Shown one piece after another: positions 38,121-46,914 of a DNA stretch of 64,000 nt. This stretch comes from Prochlorococcus marinus CUG1416 (GTDB lineage: Bacteria; Cyanobacteriota; Cyanobacteriia; PCC-6307; Cyanobiaceae), in the NCBI RefSeq assembly GCF_017695965.1, contig NZ_JAAORM010000004.1:82563-146562 (forward strand). Reading direction: 5' to 3'. Position 1 is the stretch's first letter. Every line of letters begins with the position of its first letter. The translations under genes and the position numbers were made by a program. The notes under the pieces are model-generated. The model ran no database searches. It was not told the DNA's origin and saw only the letters and a program-made list of their open reading frames with translations.

Positions 38121-41117
38121 TTAGAAACTTATTGGCCTCCAATCTCCACTTAATTGAAAAGCAGCCCATACATTTGGATGCCTCCAATCTTCATTGGGAT
38201 GTACTTTAAATTCATTTTGAGTAGCAGCTAGTGCATTTGATCTTCCTACCCCGTCCTTTAACTTGCTATAAAAAGTTTCCATAAATGCAGCTGTTGCTTT
38301 ATCATTTACTTCCCATAGCGAGAGTAAACTGGATCGCGCCCCAGCAACTGCAATTGATCTTTTAAGTCCATAAATACTATCCCCTGATTTAATTTCTCCA
38401 AGACCAGATTCACACCCTGAGATCACAACAAGTTCAGTTCCAGAGAAGTCCAATTTACTTAGTTCAAGAGCTGTAAGATAGCCGTCATCAATTTTATTAA
38501 TTTCAGGATAATTAGCTCCAGATAATACAATCCCACTCCTAAGTAACGGATCCTCAAATTTTGAATTTTGTTTATTAAAGCTATTTGCGAAAAGTATTGA
38601 AGATAATGCTAATTTTTCTTCTTTATTACTTAAGAAAAAAGAATGAGAGGCAATATGCATTATTTTTGGTGAATTCCTTTTTTGAATATTTAATACTGAT
38701 GCTGCATCTTCAATTAAAAGTTCACCATCTATTTTATTTGAGATAAATCTTCCTTCTTCCTTAGTTCCAGGTAAAGAATTCCATATCTTTAAACTTTGTT
38801 CGAAAGATCTTTTTTGGGCTTCAAACTCCTTTTCATTTTTTATAACTTTTGTCTTTGAGGAATTATCTTTTAGATTGAAATTAGGATTAGCTACTACAAG
38901 AGACTTATTGTTATTGAAAATATTTGTTTTGTTTAAAGAAACCAATTCTCGCCCAGTAGTAATTAACCGTAATAAGAATTCTTCTCCAAGTAATTTATTT
39001 TCATTTGCACTACTAACTGCAGCAAATGGTACTTTATTTAACTCTGAATCTGGAGAAATAAATAAAACTTTTTTATCTTTAATATATTTTCCTAAAGGAT
39101 TAATTATTGACTTTCCAACGCTTTTCAATAATTTCTGTGCATCTGGGAGGTATTGTTCTGATGCAATTAATGCGTTTTTAATTATATCTTCAATTTCTTG
39201 TGCAGGTCCTAAATCAACTGTTTCGACCTCTCCATTTGAGAAAAGAAGAAGGGCTTGATATCTTGGCTTTTCCCAATTGTCTTCTGACAAAGCATCTGTA
39301 GGATTATCAAAGATAAATGGCCTATATTTTTGGTATTCAATTAAGACCCCATTGTTTGGTATTTGTTGTGAAATTTCTTTAATGGAATATATCTTTGATT
39401 TGAAATCTGGTAATGATTTATATAATTCAAGTTCTAAGATTTCTTTTTCAATATTAAGTTTTTTTATTGATTCAATATCATTTGTATTAATTGATGAGAT
39501 TTGATTGTTTAAACTTATGATTTTTTTATTAAGATCCTTTTGAGCTCCGTCTAAAGATGAAAGTTTTGATTGTTTTTTCTCAATTTCTTCAAGTAATCCG
39601 TGACGATTTAATCTCGCAAATAAAGCAAGATATTTACCTTTGGGATGAATATTTGAAGCTGAGAAAATAGCTGGATAAGATATCCCTAATCTTTTAATAA
39701 ATTCATCTCTTTTAGAAAGAGGTAAGTATGGAATTTGTTCTTGTATGAATTTAAATTGAAGATTAAGACTTTTTCTTAAATAAAATTCAGTATTTTCAAA
39801 ATCATCTTCATTGAAGTAAACCATAGCCAAATTTATATATGGCTGAATTAAGAGTGGATTTTTTTCTCCAAATATCGACTTATATGTATCTAATGATTCT
39901 TTATGAAAGACTTTTGCTTCTTTATTTTTACCTTGAAACCATAAGGAACTTCCAACCATTGATGATAGGTAAGGATCTGGTTTTTTAAAACCTTCAATTT
40001 TAAATTGTTTTTTATAAAGTCTTTTTAATATCCTCTCTGCTTTTTGTAATTTTTTCTCAACAAAAGCTATATAGGCAAGAGATAGCTGTCCTTCATAAGT
40101 TCTAAATTTTATAAATTTCTTAGCTTTCTCATAATCTTCATTAACTATGTAAATATTAGAAAGAAGACTTGAACAAGCATTCTCATAAATTGAATCATTT
40201 GTTTTAGCTAAACATTTTTTTGAAAGTTCTTCTGATTTTTTAAAATTTCCTATAAATAAATAGTATCTACTTTCTGCATATAGAAGAGCTGCTTCTTTCT
40301 CTTTATTATCTGATTGATTGAGTAAGAGTTTTGCTTTTTCTATTAATTCAGGGACTTTTGATAACTTACTTAAAATAAGGTTATTATCCATCAAATATAT
40401 TATTGAATCTAATTTTTGAATAGGATCCCCAATATCTAAAATTTTTTCATAATCTATATTTGCTTGTTCATAATTCCCGAGATTGAAATTAGTCCAAGCC
40501 CTAGAAAAATAAATTTCTGAATATAGCGGGTCAATATTTATTGCTGCTGAATAATCTGCTAAGGAACCTTTTAAATCTCCTATATTCCTTTTATAATCTC
40601 CTCTTAAGCTAAAAGAATATTTATCATTAGGATCTTTTGTAATTGCTAAATTTAAATCCTTAATTGCTTCATTGTAATTTCCAGTTTGTCCTTTGCTAAA
40701 TGCTCTAGCGTAATACGGATAATAGAATTCAGGCTCTAAATTAATTGCTATCGTAAAATCTGATATTGCTCCTTTATGGTCACTAATTAACTGCTTACTA
40801 TATCCTCGACTCCAATAACTTACTGACCATTGCTTTTGATTTAGTTTTATAGCATTACTAAAATCTGATATAGCTCCTATATGGTCTTTTAGATTTTGTT
40901 TGGTTAACCCCCTATTATGATAAGCCCTCCAACTCTCCGGATTTTTTTTGATTACTTTATCAAACTTTTTTAGTGCTTCATCATAATTTTTATCTGTAAG
41001 GTATTCACGGCCTTCATTCAATAATCTGTCTAGGTCATCTGCTTTTAACTGATTTGAATTAAAAGGAAGTAATACATTAATGGCTATAAATAAAAAAATA
41101 GATAAATTTTTAATCAT
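38121..41117 (-). CDS. Exported TPR-CHAT protein (caspase-like peptidase)
   Basis: 998 residues. A signal peptide (1-27) is followed by TPR repeats (about 28-460; for example NYDEALKKFDKVIKKNPESW and GNYNEAIKDLNLAITKDPND). Then come a coiled coil (about 510-560) and a C-terminal CHAT domain. The CHAT dyad is present: His825 in MHIASHSF and Cys902 in VVISGCESGLGE, with the typical RSSLLSLWEVND and HPNVWAAFQLSGDW ends. CHAT peptidases are often activated by partner proteins; here the signal peptide puts the enzyme outside the cytoplasm. Confidence 0.88.
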   Translation of the reverse strand: MIKNLSIFLFIAINVLLPFNSNQLKADDLDRLLNEGREYLTDKNYDEALKKFDKVIKKNPESWRAYHNRGLTKQNLKDHIGAISDFSNAIKLNQKQWSVSYWSRGYSKQLISDHKGAISDFTIAINLEPEFYYPYYARAFSKGQTGNYNEAIKDLNLAITKDPNDKYSFSLRGDYKRNIGDLKGSLADYSAAINIDPLYSEIYFSRAWTNFNLGNYEQANIDYEKILDIGDPIQKLDSIIYLMDNNLILSKLSKVPELIEKAKLLLNQSDNKEKEAALLYAESRYYLFIGNFKKSEELSKKCLAKTNDSIYENACSSLLSNIYIVNEDYEKAKKFIKFRTYEGQLSLAYIAFVEKKLQKAERILKRLYKKQFKIEGFKKPDPYLSSMVGSSLWFQGKNKEAKVFHKESLDTYKSIFGEKNPLLIQPYINLAMVYFNEDDFENTEFYLRKSLNLQFKFIQEQIPYLPLSKRDEFIKRLGISYPAIFSASNIHPKGKYLALFARLNRHGLLEEIEKKQSKLSSLDGAQKDLNKKIISLNNQISSINTNDIESIKKLNIEKEILELELYKSLPDFKSKIYSIKEISQQIPNNGVLIEYQKYRPFIFDNPTDALSEDNWEKPRYQALLLFSNGEVETVDLGPAQEIEDIIKNALIASEQYLPDAQKLLKSVGKSIINPLGKYIKDKKVLFISPDSELNKVPFAAVSSANENKLLGEEFLLRLITTGRELVSLNKTNIFNNNKSLVVANPNFNLKDNSSKTKVIKNEKEFEAQKRSFEQSLKIWNSLPGTKEEGRFISNKIDGELLIEDAASVLNIQKRNSPKIMHIASHSFFLSNKEEKLALSSILFANSFNKQNSKFEDPLLRSGIVLSGANYPEINKIDDGYLTALELSKLDFSGTELVVISGCESGLGEIKSGDSIYGLKRSIAVAGARSSLLSLWEVNDKATAAFMETFYSKLKDGVGRSNALAATQNEFKVHPNEDWRHPNVWAAFQLSGDWRPISF

Positions 41118-41270
41118 TTAAATTTATTTTTAAAAATAGAGAAAAACGTATCCCTTTGAAGCTTAAGTATATTCTAATTTTTAAGCTGTAAATCAATAAT
41201 AATCTTTTCTGGAATCAATCAAAGCCTCTCAGAACTAAGTGAGGAGTGAACACAAATTAAACTTGTCAAA

Positions 41271-41525
41271 ATGTCTTTCAAAAACATTAACCCATCCTCA
41301 AAAATCAAGAAGCTCTTAAGTCTTGCAGTCTTCGGAGCTTTAATCATTGTTCCGAATATGAAGGCTTATGCTGATGTATACGTCAAAGGGCATTACAGAT
41401 CAAATGGAACATATGTAAATCCTCACTACAGAACAAGTCCTAACAATTCTACTTATGATAATTGGTCTTCATACGGGAATTCAAACCCATACACTGGTCA
41501 AAAAGGTTACAACAGAAGTTATTAA
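41271..41525 (+). CDS. Small exported Tyr/Asn-rich protein
   Basis: 84 residues; signal peptide ending AYADV, then VKGHYRSNGTYVNPHYRTSP and a Ser/Asn/Tyr-rich tail ending GYNRSY. The VKGYxRxNGTYVxPHYRT pattern is widespread in small exported bacterial proteins of unknown function. A terminator follows directly. Confidence 0.7.
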   Translation: MSFKNINPSSKIKKLLSLAVFGALIIVPNMKAYADVYVKGHYRSNGTYVNPHYRTSPNNSTYDNWSSYGNSNPYTGQKGYNRSY

Positions 41526-41546
41526 TTTTTTTTATAAAGCTTTTCT

Positions 41547-41580
41547 AAACCCTGCCTAATTGCGGGGTTTTTTGTTTTTT
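41547..41580 (+). terminator. Rho-independent terminator after the small exported protein
   Basis: AAACCCTGC pairs with GCGGGGTTT around CTAATT, then a T-rich run. It lies 22 bp past the stop and 30 bp before the 3' end of the convergent recombinase gene. Confidence 0.85.
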
Positions 41581-41610
41581 ACAATGCTAATCGACAGTCA
41601 ATCAATACAA

Positions 41611-42822
41611 TTAAGCCGCTAACTGTTTTTCAAACTTTGCATGGGTATCTTCAGGCATAAATCTTGCATAATTTTGCTGATGAACTTCCACTGTATGACC
41701 CATTACAAATGCAATATCTTTAATTGATAAATTCATTTCAACGCTTCTTGAATGAGCTATCTTTGCATATCTATGACGGAAGGCATAAGGAACTAATACT
41801 TCTTTTTGTTTTTCTGCTTGTTTTTTAAATTTATTCCAAACAGGATTCCTAGATAATCTTGTCTTTAATGCGTCACTTGCTTTACCTTCCTTACCTATAG
41901 GAGCTAATGCTTCATCTTTTTCTAGTCTTTCTTGTAAGTTCCAATTAATAAAACCTTTTCCATCTTTAATCAATAAAGGAGCTAATTTTCTAGGTTCAGT
42001 TTTTTGTCCTTTAGTTCCTCCCATAGATTTTTCGTAAGTAGTCCACAACTCTTTCCCTCTAATTCCATCTTTAATGACAAGAAAACGAAGTTCCTCTGGA
42101 CGCAATCCATAAACTGCCAATAATTGAAAATTAAATTGCCATCTAGGATCTTTTTCAGAAGCTATTAATTGCAGTATCTGATCTTCTCTAAGTGCATAAC
42201 CTATGCGTTTCTTTTTCAAAGTTTCCTTCATTTGAACAGGTGCATATTGTCTCGGTAATTTTCCTCTCAAAATTGCCCAATCTAGAAATTTTTGTAATGC
42301 TCTTCTAGCAATTTGTCTCGATCTACTACCCATTTCCCATTTCTTTAGGGAATATGTCATTAATTCTTCTCCGTTTTGTGGCTTCTTTTGCGATCTTTCT
42401 AATAATTCTTGGGCTATATGGAGCACGGGGACATAGGATTTATTCCATGTTTCTTCAGAAGCGGATGGGCAAAAGGCTCTAAATTCAATAAATAATTCTT
42501 TAAAATCTATCTCACTATTAGAAGAGGATTTATGAACAACGGTTGCTGATTTCTCTAATGATCTATTTCCTAAATCTGAATAAAAATTTTTATATATAAG
42601 AGATATTCTTTTTATTGATTCAGTTGCTCCTTTAAGCGACCAATCATTCTCCAGAGTTAAAGTTTGAGTCTTTCCATCCTCTTTTACTAATAATCTAATT
42701 TTTCCTCTACTCTCCTGAACATACCAAGCAGCTTTAGGAGCCATAAAAGACTTTAACTGTTCTCTAAAGGTTTGAACCCATGATTCAGTTTTTGATTTAA
42801 CTGGCATAGAGCACCAGGTCAT
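41611..42822 (-). CDS. Tyrosine recombinase (integrase) of module A-B
   Basis: 403 residues. The catalytic domain (about 215-400) shows the first Arg in LLAVYGLRPEELRFL, then RHRYAKIAHSR (His-x-x-Arg region) and VMGHTVEVHQQNYARF with the nucleophilic Tyr. The N-terminal part is a SAM-like core-binding domain. It is transcribed inward, starting 137 bp from att repeat B, and is related to the recombinase at 61073 (same LRPEELRxLV and KELWTTYxKS blocks). It should integrate the element in tRNA-Pro. Confidence 0.93.
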   Translation of the reverse strand: MTWCSMPVKSKTESWVQTFREQLKSFMAPKAAWYVQESRGKIRLLVKEDGKTQTLTLENDWSLKGATESIKRISLIYKNFYSDLGNRSLEKSATVVHKSSSNSEIDFKELFIEFRAFCPSASEETWNKSYVPVLHIAQELLERSQKKPQNGEELMTYSLKKWEMGSRSRQIARRALQKFLDWAILRGKLPRQYAPVQMKETLKKKRIGYALREDQILQLIASEKDPRWQFNFQLLAVYGLRPEELRFLVIKDGIRGKELWTTYEKSMGGTKGQKTEPRKLAPLLIKDGKGFINWNLQERLEKDEALAPIGKEGKASDALKTRLSRNPVWNKFKKQAEKQKEVLVPYAFRHRYAKIAHSRSVEMNLSIKDIAFVMGHTVEVHQQNYARFMPEDTHAKFEKQLAA

Positions 42823-42836
42823 TGATTACATGTATT

Positions 42837-42855
42837 GTGTAAAAAACGTGTAAAA
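42837..42855 (+). repeat. Right iteron pair GTGTAAAA of module A-B
   Basis: GTGTAAAA at 42837 and 42848, 11 bp apart, between the recombinase start and att repeat B. It matches the left pair at 31419/31430. Confidence 0.7.
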
Positions 42856-42958
42856 AAGTCAACTTTAGACGAACAATTCGACACTTAGCGGATTATTTAA
42901 TTTAGGCTATATCTATTGTTACAACTGAAACCTCTTTATATCACTAAATCTGTACGGT

Positions 42959-43003
42959 TGCTTTGGGAGCACTAGGTCGCAGGTTCGAATCCTGTCGCCC
43001 CGA
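42959..43003 (+). repeat. att repeat B (3' half of tRNA-Pro)
   Basis: An exact copy from TGCTTTGGGAGCAC to CGCCCCGA of the tRNA-Pro 3' half. It is followed by CTCTTAAAAACCAAGT and a weak terminator hairpin, as at repeats E and G. Confidence 0.95.
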
Positions 43004-43022
43004 CTCTTAAAAACCAAGTCAT

Positions 43023-43050
43023 AGATAGCATTCCCAAGCTTTCTTTTTTA
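43023..43050 (+). terminator. Terminator-like hairpin after att repeat B
   Basis: AGATAGC and GCTTTCT pair with one mismatch around a TTCCCA-containing loop, then CTTTTTTATTTT. It is the weakest of three terminators that follow att repeats B, E and G. Confidence 0.55.
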
Positions 43051-43165
43051 TTTTGTAAGCAGTCTCATATTTAGATTCACCCCTCCAGTAGCCCGTCCTG
43101 AGCTATAGCTTGCTATTACTTGCACCTATTGGGCTCCTTTTGCCCCTCAAATATTTTGAAAGATT

Positions 43166-44053
43166 TTAAAAGGTTTGAAATCTTGGAGTGAATGGGCCAC
43201 TTCCAAACTCAACGACATATGGATTATTTCCACCAAATACAGATACTCCTCTATCTGTAATTGTAAAAGACACCTCTAAACCTTGAGTTTGTTCAGAAAT
43301 TACAACATCATTTGTTGGTGAAAACACTCCAAATATTCTTGTTGAATCTCCGCAGTTGGCTTGGGTAGTCCCTGTATAAGTACCCCCACTTTCAGAAGCT
43401 AACAATGCTTTCATTGTGCCAGTAACTCCAGTACTAAAGGTTTCGGAAGCAGCCATTAATCTATTACTTTCCACTGGTTCACATGAGCTCCCTTTATCAA
43501 AATCTACTAATTTTTCCTCCCATTCTTCATAATTGGATTCATCAGTATCTGAAACACCGTTTTCTACTCCACTTTGTAGGACACCTTTTGAGTAGTAAGT
43601 AGTACCACCCAAGGTATAAGAACCTTTTAATCCAAAAACATTTTTAATTTTTATATAAGCATGTCCATAGCTTCCAGTTGGTGGTCTTAAATTAGTACCT
43701 CCTGTGAGGGTCTGGGCAGCTCCACCTGCGAGATCAAGTGTAACTCCATTTTCATTTATAAAAGTTGCAGAACAAGAGCTTTCATTTATTGCATAATCAG
43801 TCGTTACATCACCATTCTCTGCTACTGTTGTAGTCCCCAACGGATCGGAAGTGCATAAGCCCATTTCATAAACAGTAATTTTATAGGCATCAGGAGTTAT
43901 GTAGCAACTAGGATTACTATTAAAATATGAACTACTTGGATTGGTGGGACATGCATTTGCGGATACTTTATTCGTTGAACTAAGTAAAGATGCAATAAAA
44001 CAGAATCCTAGACCTGATAAAGTTTTTAAAAAATTCTTGGAAATCATGTTCAT
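43166..44053 (-). CDS. Exported hypothetical protein
   Basis: 295 residues with a signal peptide ending VSANA. The mature protein is Ser/Thr/Gly-rich, probably beta-structured, with six Cys (ACPTNP, SCYITP, LCTSD, SCSATF, SCEPVE, NCGDS). It ends EFGSGPFTPRFQTF. It could be a surface or structural protein; no family is recognised. It is alone in module B-C. Confidence 0.6.
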   Translation of the reverse strand: MNMISKNFLKTLSGLGFCFIASLLSSTNKVSANACPTNPSSSYFNSNPSCYITPDAYKITVYEMGLCTSDPLGTTTVAENGDVTTDYAINESSCSATFINENGVTLDLAGGAAQTLTGGTNLRPPTGSYGHAYIKIKNVFGLKGSYTLGGTTYYSKGVLQSGVENGVSDTDESNYEEWEEKLVDFDKGSSCEPVESNRLMAASETFSTGVTGTMKALLASESGGTYTGTTQANCGDSTRIFGVFSPTNDVVISEQTQGLEVSFTITDRGVSVFGGNNPYVVEFGSGPFTPRFQTF

Positions 44054-44219
44054 TTTAGTTGTTTGTATAAAATAATTTTTCGAAATTTCTATTTAATACA
44101 GTTTATAAATTTATATATTAAAAAATTTAAATTATCTACAAGTTTGAAAATATTATTATTATTTGCTCAAAAAAAATTGAGCCCTAAGTTCCTAGTAACA
44201 CAAGTTTGTTAAAGAGCCC

Positions 44220-44267
44220 CTCCTGACTAATATCATGCTATTACAAGCAATATCAGGAGACTTTTTT
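44220..44267 (+). terminator. Hairpin with T run inside module B-C
   Basis: CTCCTGA at 44220 pairs with TCAGGAG ending at 44259, with further pairing inside (ATAT and TGCT/AGCA), followed by ACTTTTTTG. A similar but degraded text (TCCTGAGCTATAGCTTGCTA then a T-rich end) lies at about 43100-43140. No gene visibly ends here. Confidence 0.5.
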
Positions 44268-44346
44268 GACTCAAAAATAGAACAGGAATTATATAAAAAC
44301 TCCTTAATACCAATAGTTCTTACAAATCTCTTAAAAAACATCTTTT

Positions 44347-44392
44347 GTGCTTTGGGAGCACTAGGTCTCAGGTTCAAATCGTATCGCCCCGA
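44347..44392 (+). repeat. att repeat C (diverged tRNA-Pro 3' half)
   Basis: GTGCTTTGGGAGCACTAGGT is exact. Then TCTCAGGTTCAAATCGTATCG differs from the tRNA at five positions before CCCCGA. It is followed by CAGTTATAGCAGTAAGTCTC, the second type of right flank, shared with repeats D and F. Confidence 0.88.
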
Positions 44393-44444
44393 TCAGTTAT
44401 AGCAGTAAGTCTCAGCTAATACATAATTCAACCTAAAAAGTAGA

Positions 44445-44465
44445 GTGCCCAAAAAGTGCCCAAAA
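44445..44465 (+). repeat. Iteron pair GTGCCCAAAA of module C-D
   Basis: GTGCCCAAAA at 44445 and 44456, 11 bp apart, 53 bp after att repeat C. No matching pair is visible near repeat D. Confidence 0.65.
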
Positions 44466-44502
44466 TTAAAATAAATTTATCCTAATGAATACTTTTTTTA
44501 GA

Positions 44503-45678
44503 TTACCTTAAAGCTATAAACCTTCTATAAACTTTAATTAAAGGCAGTAATGTAAAACTAAATAAAGGATGGTATTTATTGTATTCAGTATTTTTCACAC
44601 CAAAACTATCTATATCTTTTAGATGCGATTCATCTAAATAAGTACCAAACAACCTATCAAATATTGTTGTCCCCATACAAAAATTACAGTCGTAATGAGA
44701 TGGGTTTGAGGAGTGATGTAATAGATGTAATCCAGGGCTCATAAAAATATAGGATAAGGGTTTAGGATAAATTATTGCAATTGAACTATGGCCAAGAAAA
44801 TCTCCAAAAATAGAAATCACTATCCAGAGGAAATAAATAATTAATGGGATTAAATTTCCACTGGCTATGTTTTCTTTAATAAGTAAATAGTGGAGAACTG
44901 TGATTGGTAAAGTTAAAGGCTTAGTAAAAATCCTCTCAAAAGTACTTTCTCTATTTTTACTTATTATCGTCATCTCGGTGGGAGAATGATGAAATTCATG
45001 AAAATCCCAGAGCCAAGATATTTTATGTTGTAACCTATGTCTTATGTAAACTGCTAAATCAAATAATAAGATTGCGAAAATAATTCCAAGTGAACCAACT
45101 ATTTCTGTTGATTCAAATGGTATATAACTTTGATAAAAAGAATGGAAGTTTTTTTCTAGACCATTAAAAAGGTTAAAGGTACCAAGAGATAAAAATACTG
45201 ATATTAAAGGGAACTGACCAACAATTAAAGTAATAATGAGATACCAAACATCAGCATATTTGTATCCTTGAGATTTTTTAATTCGTGAAAGGCTTGGAAG
45301 ATTATACTCTCTTTTATCTAAATGTTTTTGAATATTAAATTCAAATAATGTTATCGTAAAAACTATAGAAAGAAATATTGTTAATTTCCAAAAAATATTC
45401 CAAGATAAAATTAGCAATGAATTTTCAGGTAGAAGAAAGATCTGATATAAATGCGTAAAAATCCTATCCGAATTAAAAGATTCTATTTCAACTGTCCTAC
45501 AGGCAGATATCAAAAAAGGAAGCAATAGCACTATAAATAAAAAATATTTACCATTGAGATTTAGAAAATTTATTTTAAATGTATTTATAGTTTGAGTCAT
45601 ATCAAAATCATATAAATGTAAACTCAATTTTTGTTCTTTACTTAATGAAAAAAATATAATTTTTATCTTAATCTGCAC
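44503..45678 (-). CDS. Fatty-acid hydroxylase / sterol-desaturase family membrane protein
   Basis: 391 residues with several membrane helices and the His clusters of the family's di-iron site: HRLQH, FHEFHHSPTEM and LHLLHHSSNPSHYD, ending GTTIFDRLFGTYLDES. Such enzymes hydroxylate or desaturate lipids or carotenoids using O2. The real start may be an internal ATG near residue 27 (MTQTINTFKIN), as the first residues are not membrane-like. It is cargo of module C-D; the substrate is unknown. Confidence 0.82.
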   Translation of the reverse strand: MQIKIKIIFFSLSKEQKLSLHLYDFDMTQTINTFKINFLNLNGKYFLFIVLLLPFLISACRTVEIESFNSDRIFTHLYQIFLLPENSLLILSWNIFWKLTIFLSIVFTITLFEFNIQKHLDKREYNLPSLSRIKKSQGYKYADVWYLIITLIVGQFPLISVFLSLGTFNLFNGLEKNFHSFYQSYIPFESTEIVGSLGIIFAILLFDLAVYIRHRLQHKISWLWDFHEFHHSPTEMTIISKNRESTFERIFTKPLTLPITVLHYLLIKENIASGNLIPLIIYFLWIVISIFGDFLGHSSIAIIYPKPLSYIFMSPGLHLLHHSSNPSHYDCNFCMGTTIFDRLFGTYLDESHLKDIDSFGVKNTEYNKYHPLFSFTLLPLIKVYRRFIALR

Positions 45679-45759
45679 AAAATATTAATATGATTAGCAA
45701 ATCAGAAATTTTTATAATTTATTTTCTGGTATTCAAACTAAAAATCTTTTTCAAATATA

Positions 45760-45805
45760 GTGCTTTGGGCGCACTAGGTTGTACGTTCAAATCGTATCGC
45801 CCCGA
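45760..45805 (+). repeat. att repeat D (diverged tRNA-Pro 3' half)
   Basis: GTGCTTTGGGCGCACTAGGT, then TGTACGTTCAAATCGTATCG and CCCCGA. It shares the CAAATCGTATCG variant with repeat C, so C and D derive from the same tRNA variant. The flank after it (TTAGTTATAGCATCAAGTCT) matches that of C. Confidence 0.88.
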
Positions 45806-45840
45806 TTAGTTATAGCATCAAGTCTCAGCTAATACATAAT

Positions 45841-45860
45841 TCACGCAAAACTCACGCAAA
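45841..45860 (+). repeat. Iteron pair TCACGCAAA of module D-E
   Basis: TCACGCAAA at 45841 and 45852, 11 bp apart, 36 bp after att repeat D. Confidence 0.65.
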
Positions 45861-45950
45861 TCATGTCAAGTCAGTCCGAATTAGACCACACTTATTTCTC
45901 TAAAAGTACTGTTAGCAACATAAGTCTCAGTTATAGCTTCAATCTTGCTG

Positions 45951-45996
45951 GTGCTTTGGGAGCACTAGGTCGCAGGTTCGAATCCTGTCGCCCCGA
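45951..45996 (+). repeat. att repeat E (3' half of tRNA-Pro)
   Basis: An exact copy of the tRNA-Pro 3' half, followed by CTCTTAAAAACCAAGTTATA and a terminator. Confidence 0.95.
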
Positions 45997-46018
45997 CTCT
46001 TAAAAACCAAGTTATACT

Positions 46019-46043
46019 AGCGAGTCTCCCAACTCGCTTTTTT
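46019..46043 (+). terminator. Terminator after att repeat E
   Basis: AGCGAGT/ACTCGCT stem around CTCCCA, then TTTTTTATT. Its place relative to the att repeat equals that of the terminators at B and G. Confidence 0.85.
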
Positions 46044-46070
46044 ATTAATTGCTGTCTCAAGTTGAGAAAG

Positions 46071-46092
46071 GAGCGCTAGAGGGAGCGCTAGA
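46071..46092 (+). repeat. Left iteron pair GAGCGCTAGA of module E-F
   Basis: GAGCGCTAGA at 46071 and 46083, 12 bp apart. AGCGCT is itself palindromic. The pair recurs at 48612 and 48624. Confidence 0.75.
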
Positions 46093-46123
46093 TAGAAATA
46101 CTTTGATCTACTTTGTGCCTTTC

Positions 46124-46912
46124 TTATTCACAAATAGGTTTCAAATTAGATGATTGTGGTAAATCTAATCTTGCTCTTAAGGGATTGATATTTTGTGATA
46201 ATTCCTTATACCTAGAAACTAATAGAGGATATTTTAGATTTTCTACTAACAAACAATTTTCCTTTTCATCTGAAGTTCTAATTATTGATTTAATAATTTC
46301 TAATTCCTTTTCTTTGTTATTGAGCTTTAAATTAATGGCCGCATTAACTGTTCTGGATTCATCATTTTTTAATTTACTTATATTTTCTAATAAACCAGAT
46401 ATCATTAAGTCTTTTTCAGTACGTGGTCCTGTGGAGAAGAATAAATCTTTAATTTTATAATTTTCATCTAAATACGATATTGAATATTTAACGTGTGGCC
46501 ATTCCCAACAAGAAAAATCTTTTTTTGTCCATTTAATAATATGTTCATATGGAATATTTTCTTTTTTGTTGACATTAATATCAGCTGATAGATTCTTAAA
46601 AGTACCCTTTGAAACAATTAATTCCTTCCCTTTTTTTGATTCAATATTAATCCTATTAAAACCTAATCCTTTTTTTACTAAGTCATCACAGAAGTTATAG
46701 TCTTTTTCCCAAAGATAAATCATATATTTTCTCATTTCTCCACCACCTTTTAAATCGAACGGATATGAGGGGATTGTTATTGAAGAGTTATTTCTTTTGC
46801 AAATTTTATAATCCTTATCATTAGAGTAATTACATACTTCATTAGCCTTGATTCCCACAGCAATCAGCGACAGGGTTCCAATTAAAAACAAATTTTTTAA
46901 TTTAATTATCAT
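46124..46912 (-). CDS. Exported protein, island family 3 (paralogue of the 46915 gene)
   Basis: 262 residues; signal peptide ending IKANE, then VCNYSNDKDYKICK. The C-terminus NPLRARLDLPQSSNLKPICE matches NPLRSKLDLPPNADLKPICS in the neighbour, as does ELEIIKSIIRTS vs ELEIMRSIIKVA. The ends are better conserved than the middle. Possible cysteine pairs link the termini. Function unknown. Confidence 0.65.
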   Translation of the reverse strand: MIIKLKNLFLIGTLSLIAVGIKANEVCNYSNDKDYKICKRNNSSITIPSYPFDLKGGGEMRKYMIYLWEKDYNFCDDLVKKGLGFNRINIESKKGKELIVSKGTFKNLSADINVNKKENIPYEHIIKWTKKDFSCWEWPHVKYSISYLDENYKIKDLFFSTGPRTEKDLMISGLLENISKLKNDESRTVNAAINLKLNNKEKELEIIKSIIRTSDEKENCLLVENLKYPLLVSRYKELSQNINPLRARLDLPQSSNLKPICE

Positions 46913-46914
46913 TA

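Larger units (their letters stand above)
31389..43003. mobile_element. Island module A-B (tycheposon-like, with tyrosine recombinase)
   Basis: The module runs from the tRNA-Pro end to att repeat B. It carries a recombinase at its right end and the same 8-bp motif pair (GTGTAAAA, 11 bp apart) at both ends. Cargo: HTH protein, six exported small proteins, an NTF2-like protein, the sigma-like/DUF1822/CHAT operon and one more exported protein. Confidence 0.8.
43004..44392. mobile_element. Island module B-C (no recombinase)
   Basis: Bounded by att repeats B and C. It holds one exported protein gene and two hairpin stretches. No recombinase and no iteron pair was seen, so it is probably a remnant. 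Confidence 0.55.
44393..45805. mobile_element. Island module C-D (no recombinase; fatty-acid hydroxylase cargo)
   Basis: Bounded by att repeats C and D, with an iteron pair only at its left end. Its single gene is the hydroxylase. Confidence 0.6.
45806..45996. mobile_element. Minimal module D-E without genes
   Basis: Only 145 bp separate repeats D and E. They hold the class-two flank and one iteron pair but no ORF. This looks like a deleted element. Confidence 0.55.

Noticed and set aside
35549..41117. A type III-E CRISPR (gRAMP with CHAT) or gasdermin defence system
   Set aside because: No Cas7-like fusion, CRISPR repeat or gasdermin-like pore protein is present; the partners are a sigma-like HTH protein and a one-helix membrane protein.
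44192..44377. A 61-codon reverse ORF
   Set aside because: It runs across att repeat C and the terminator-like hairpin and has no protein features; it is noise.
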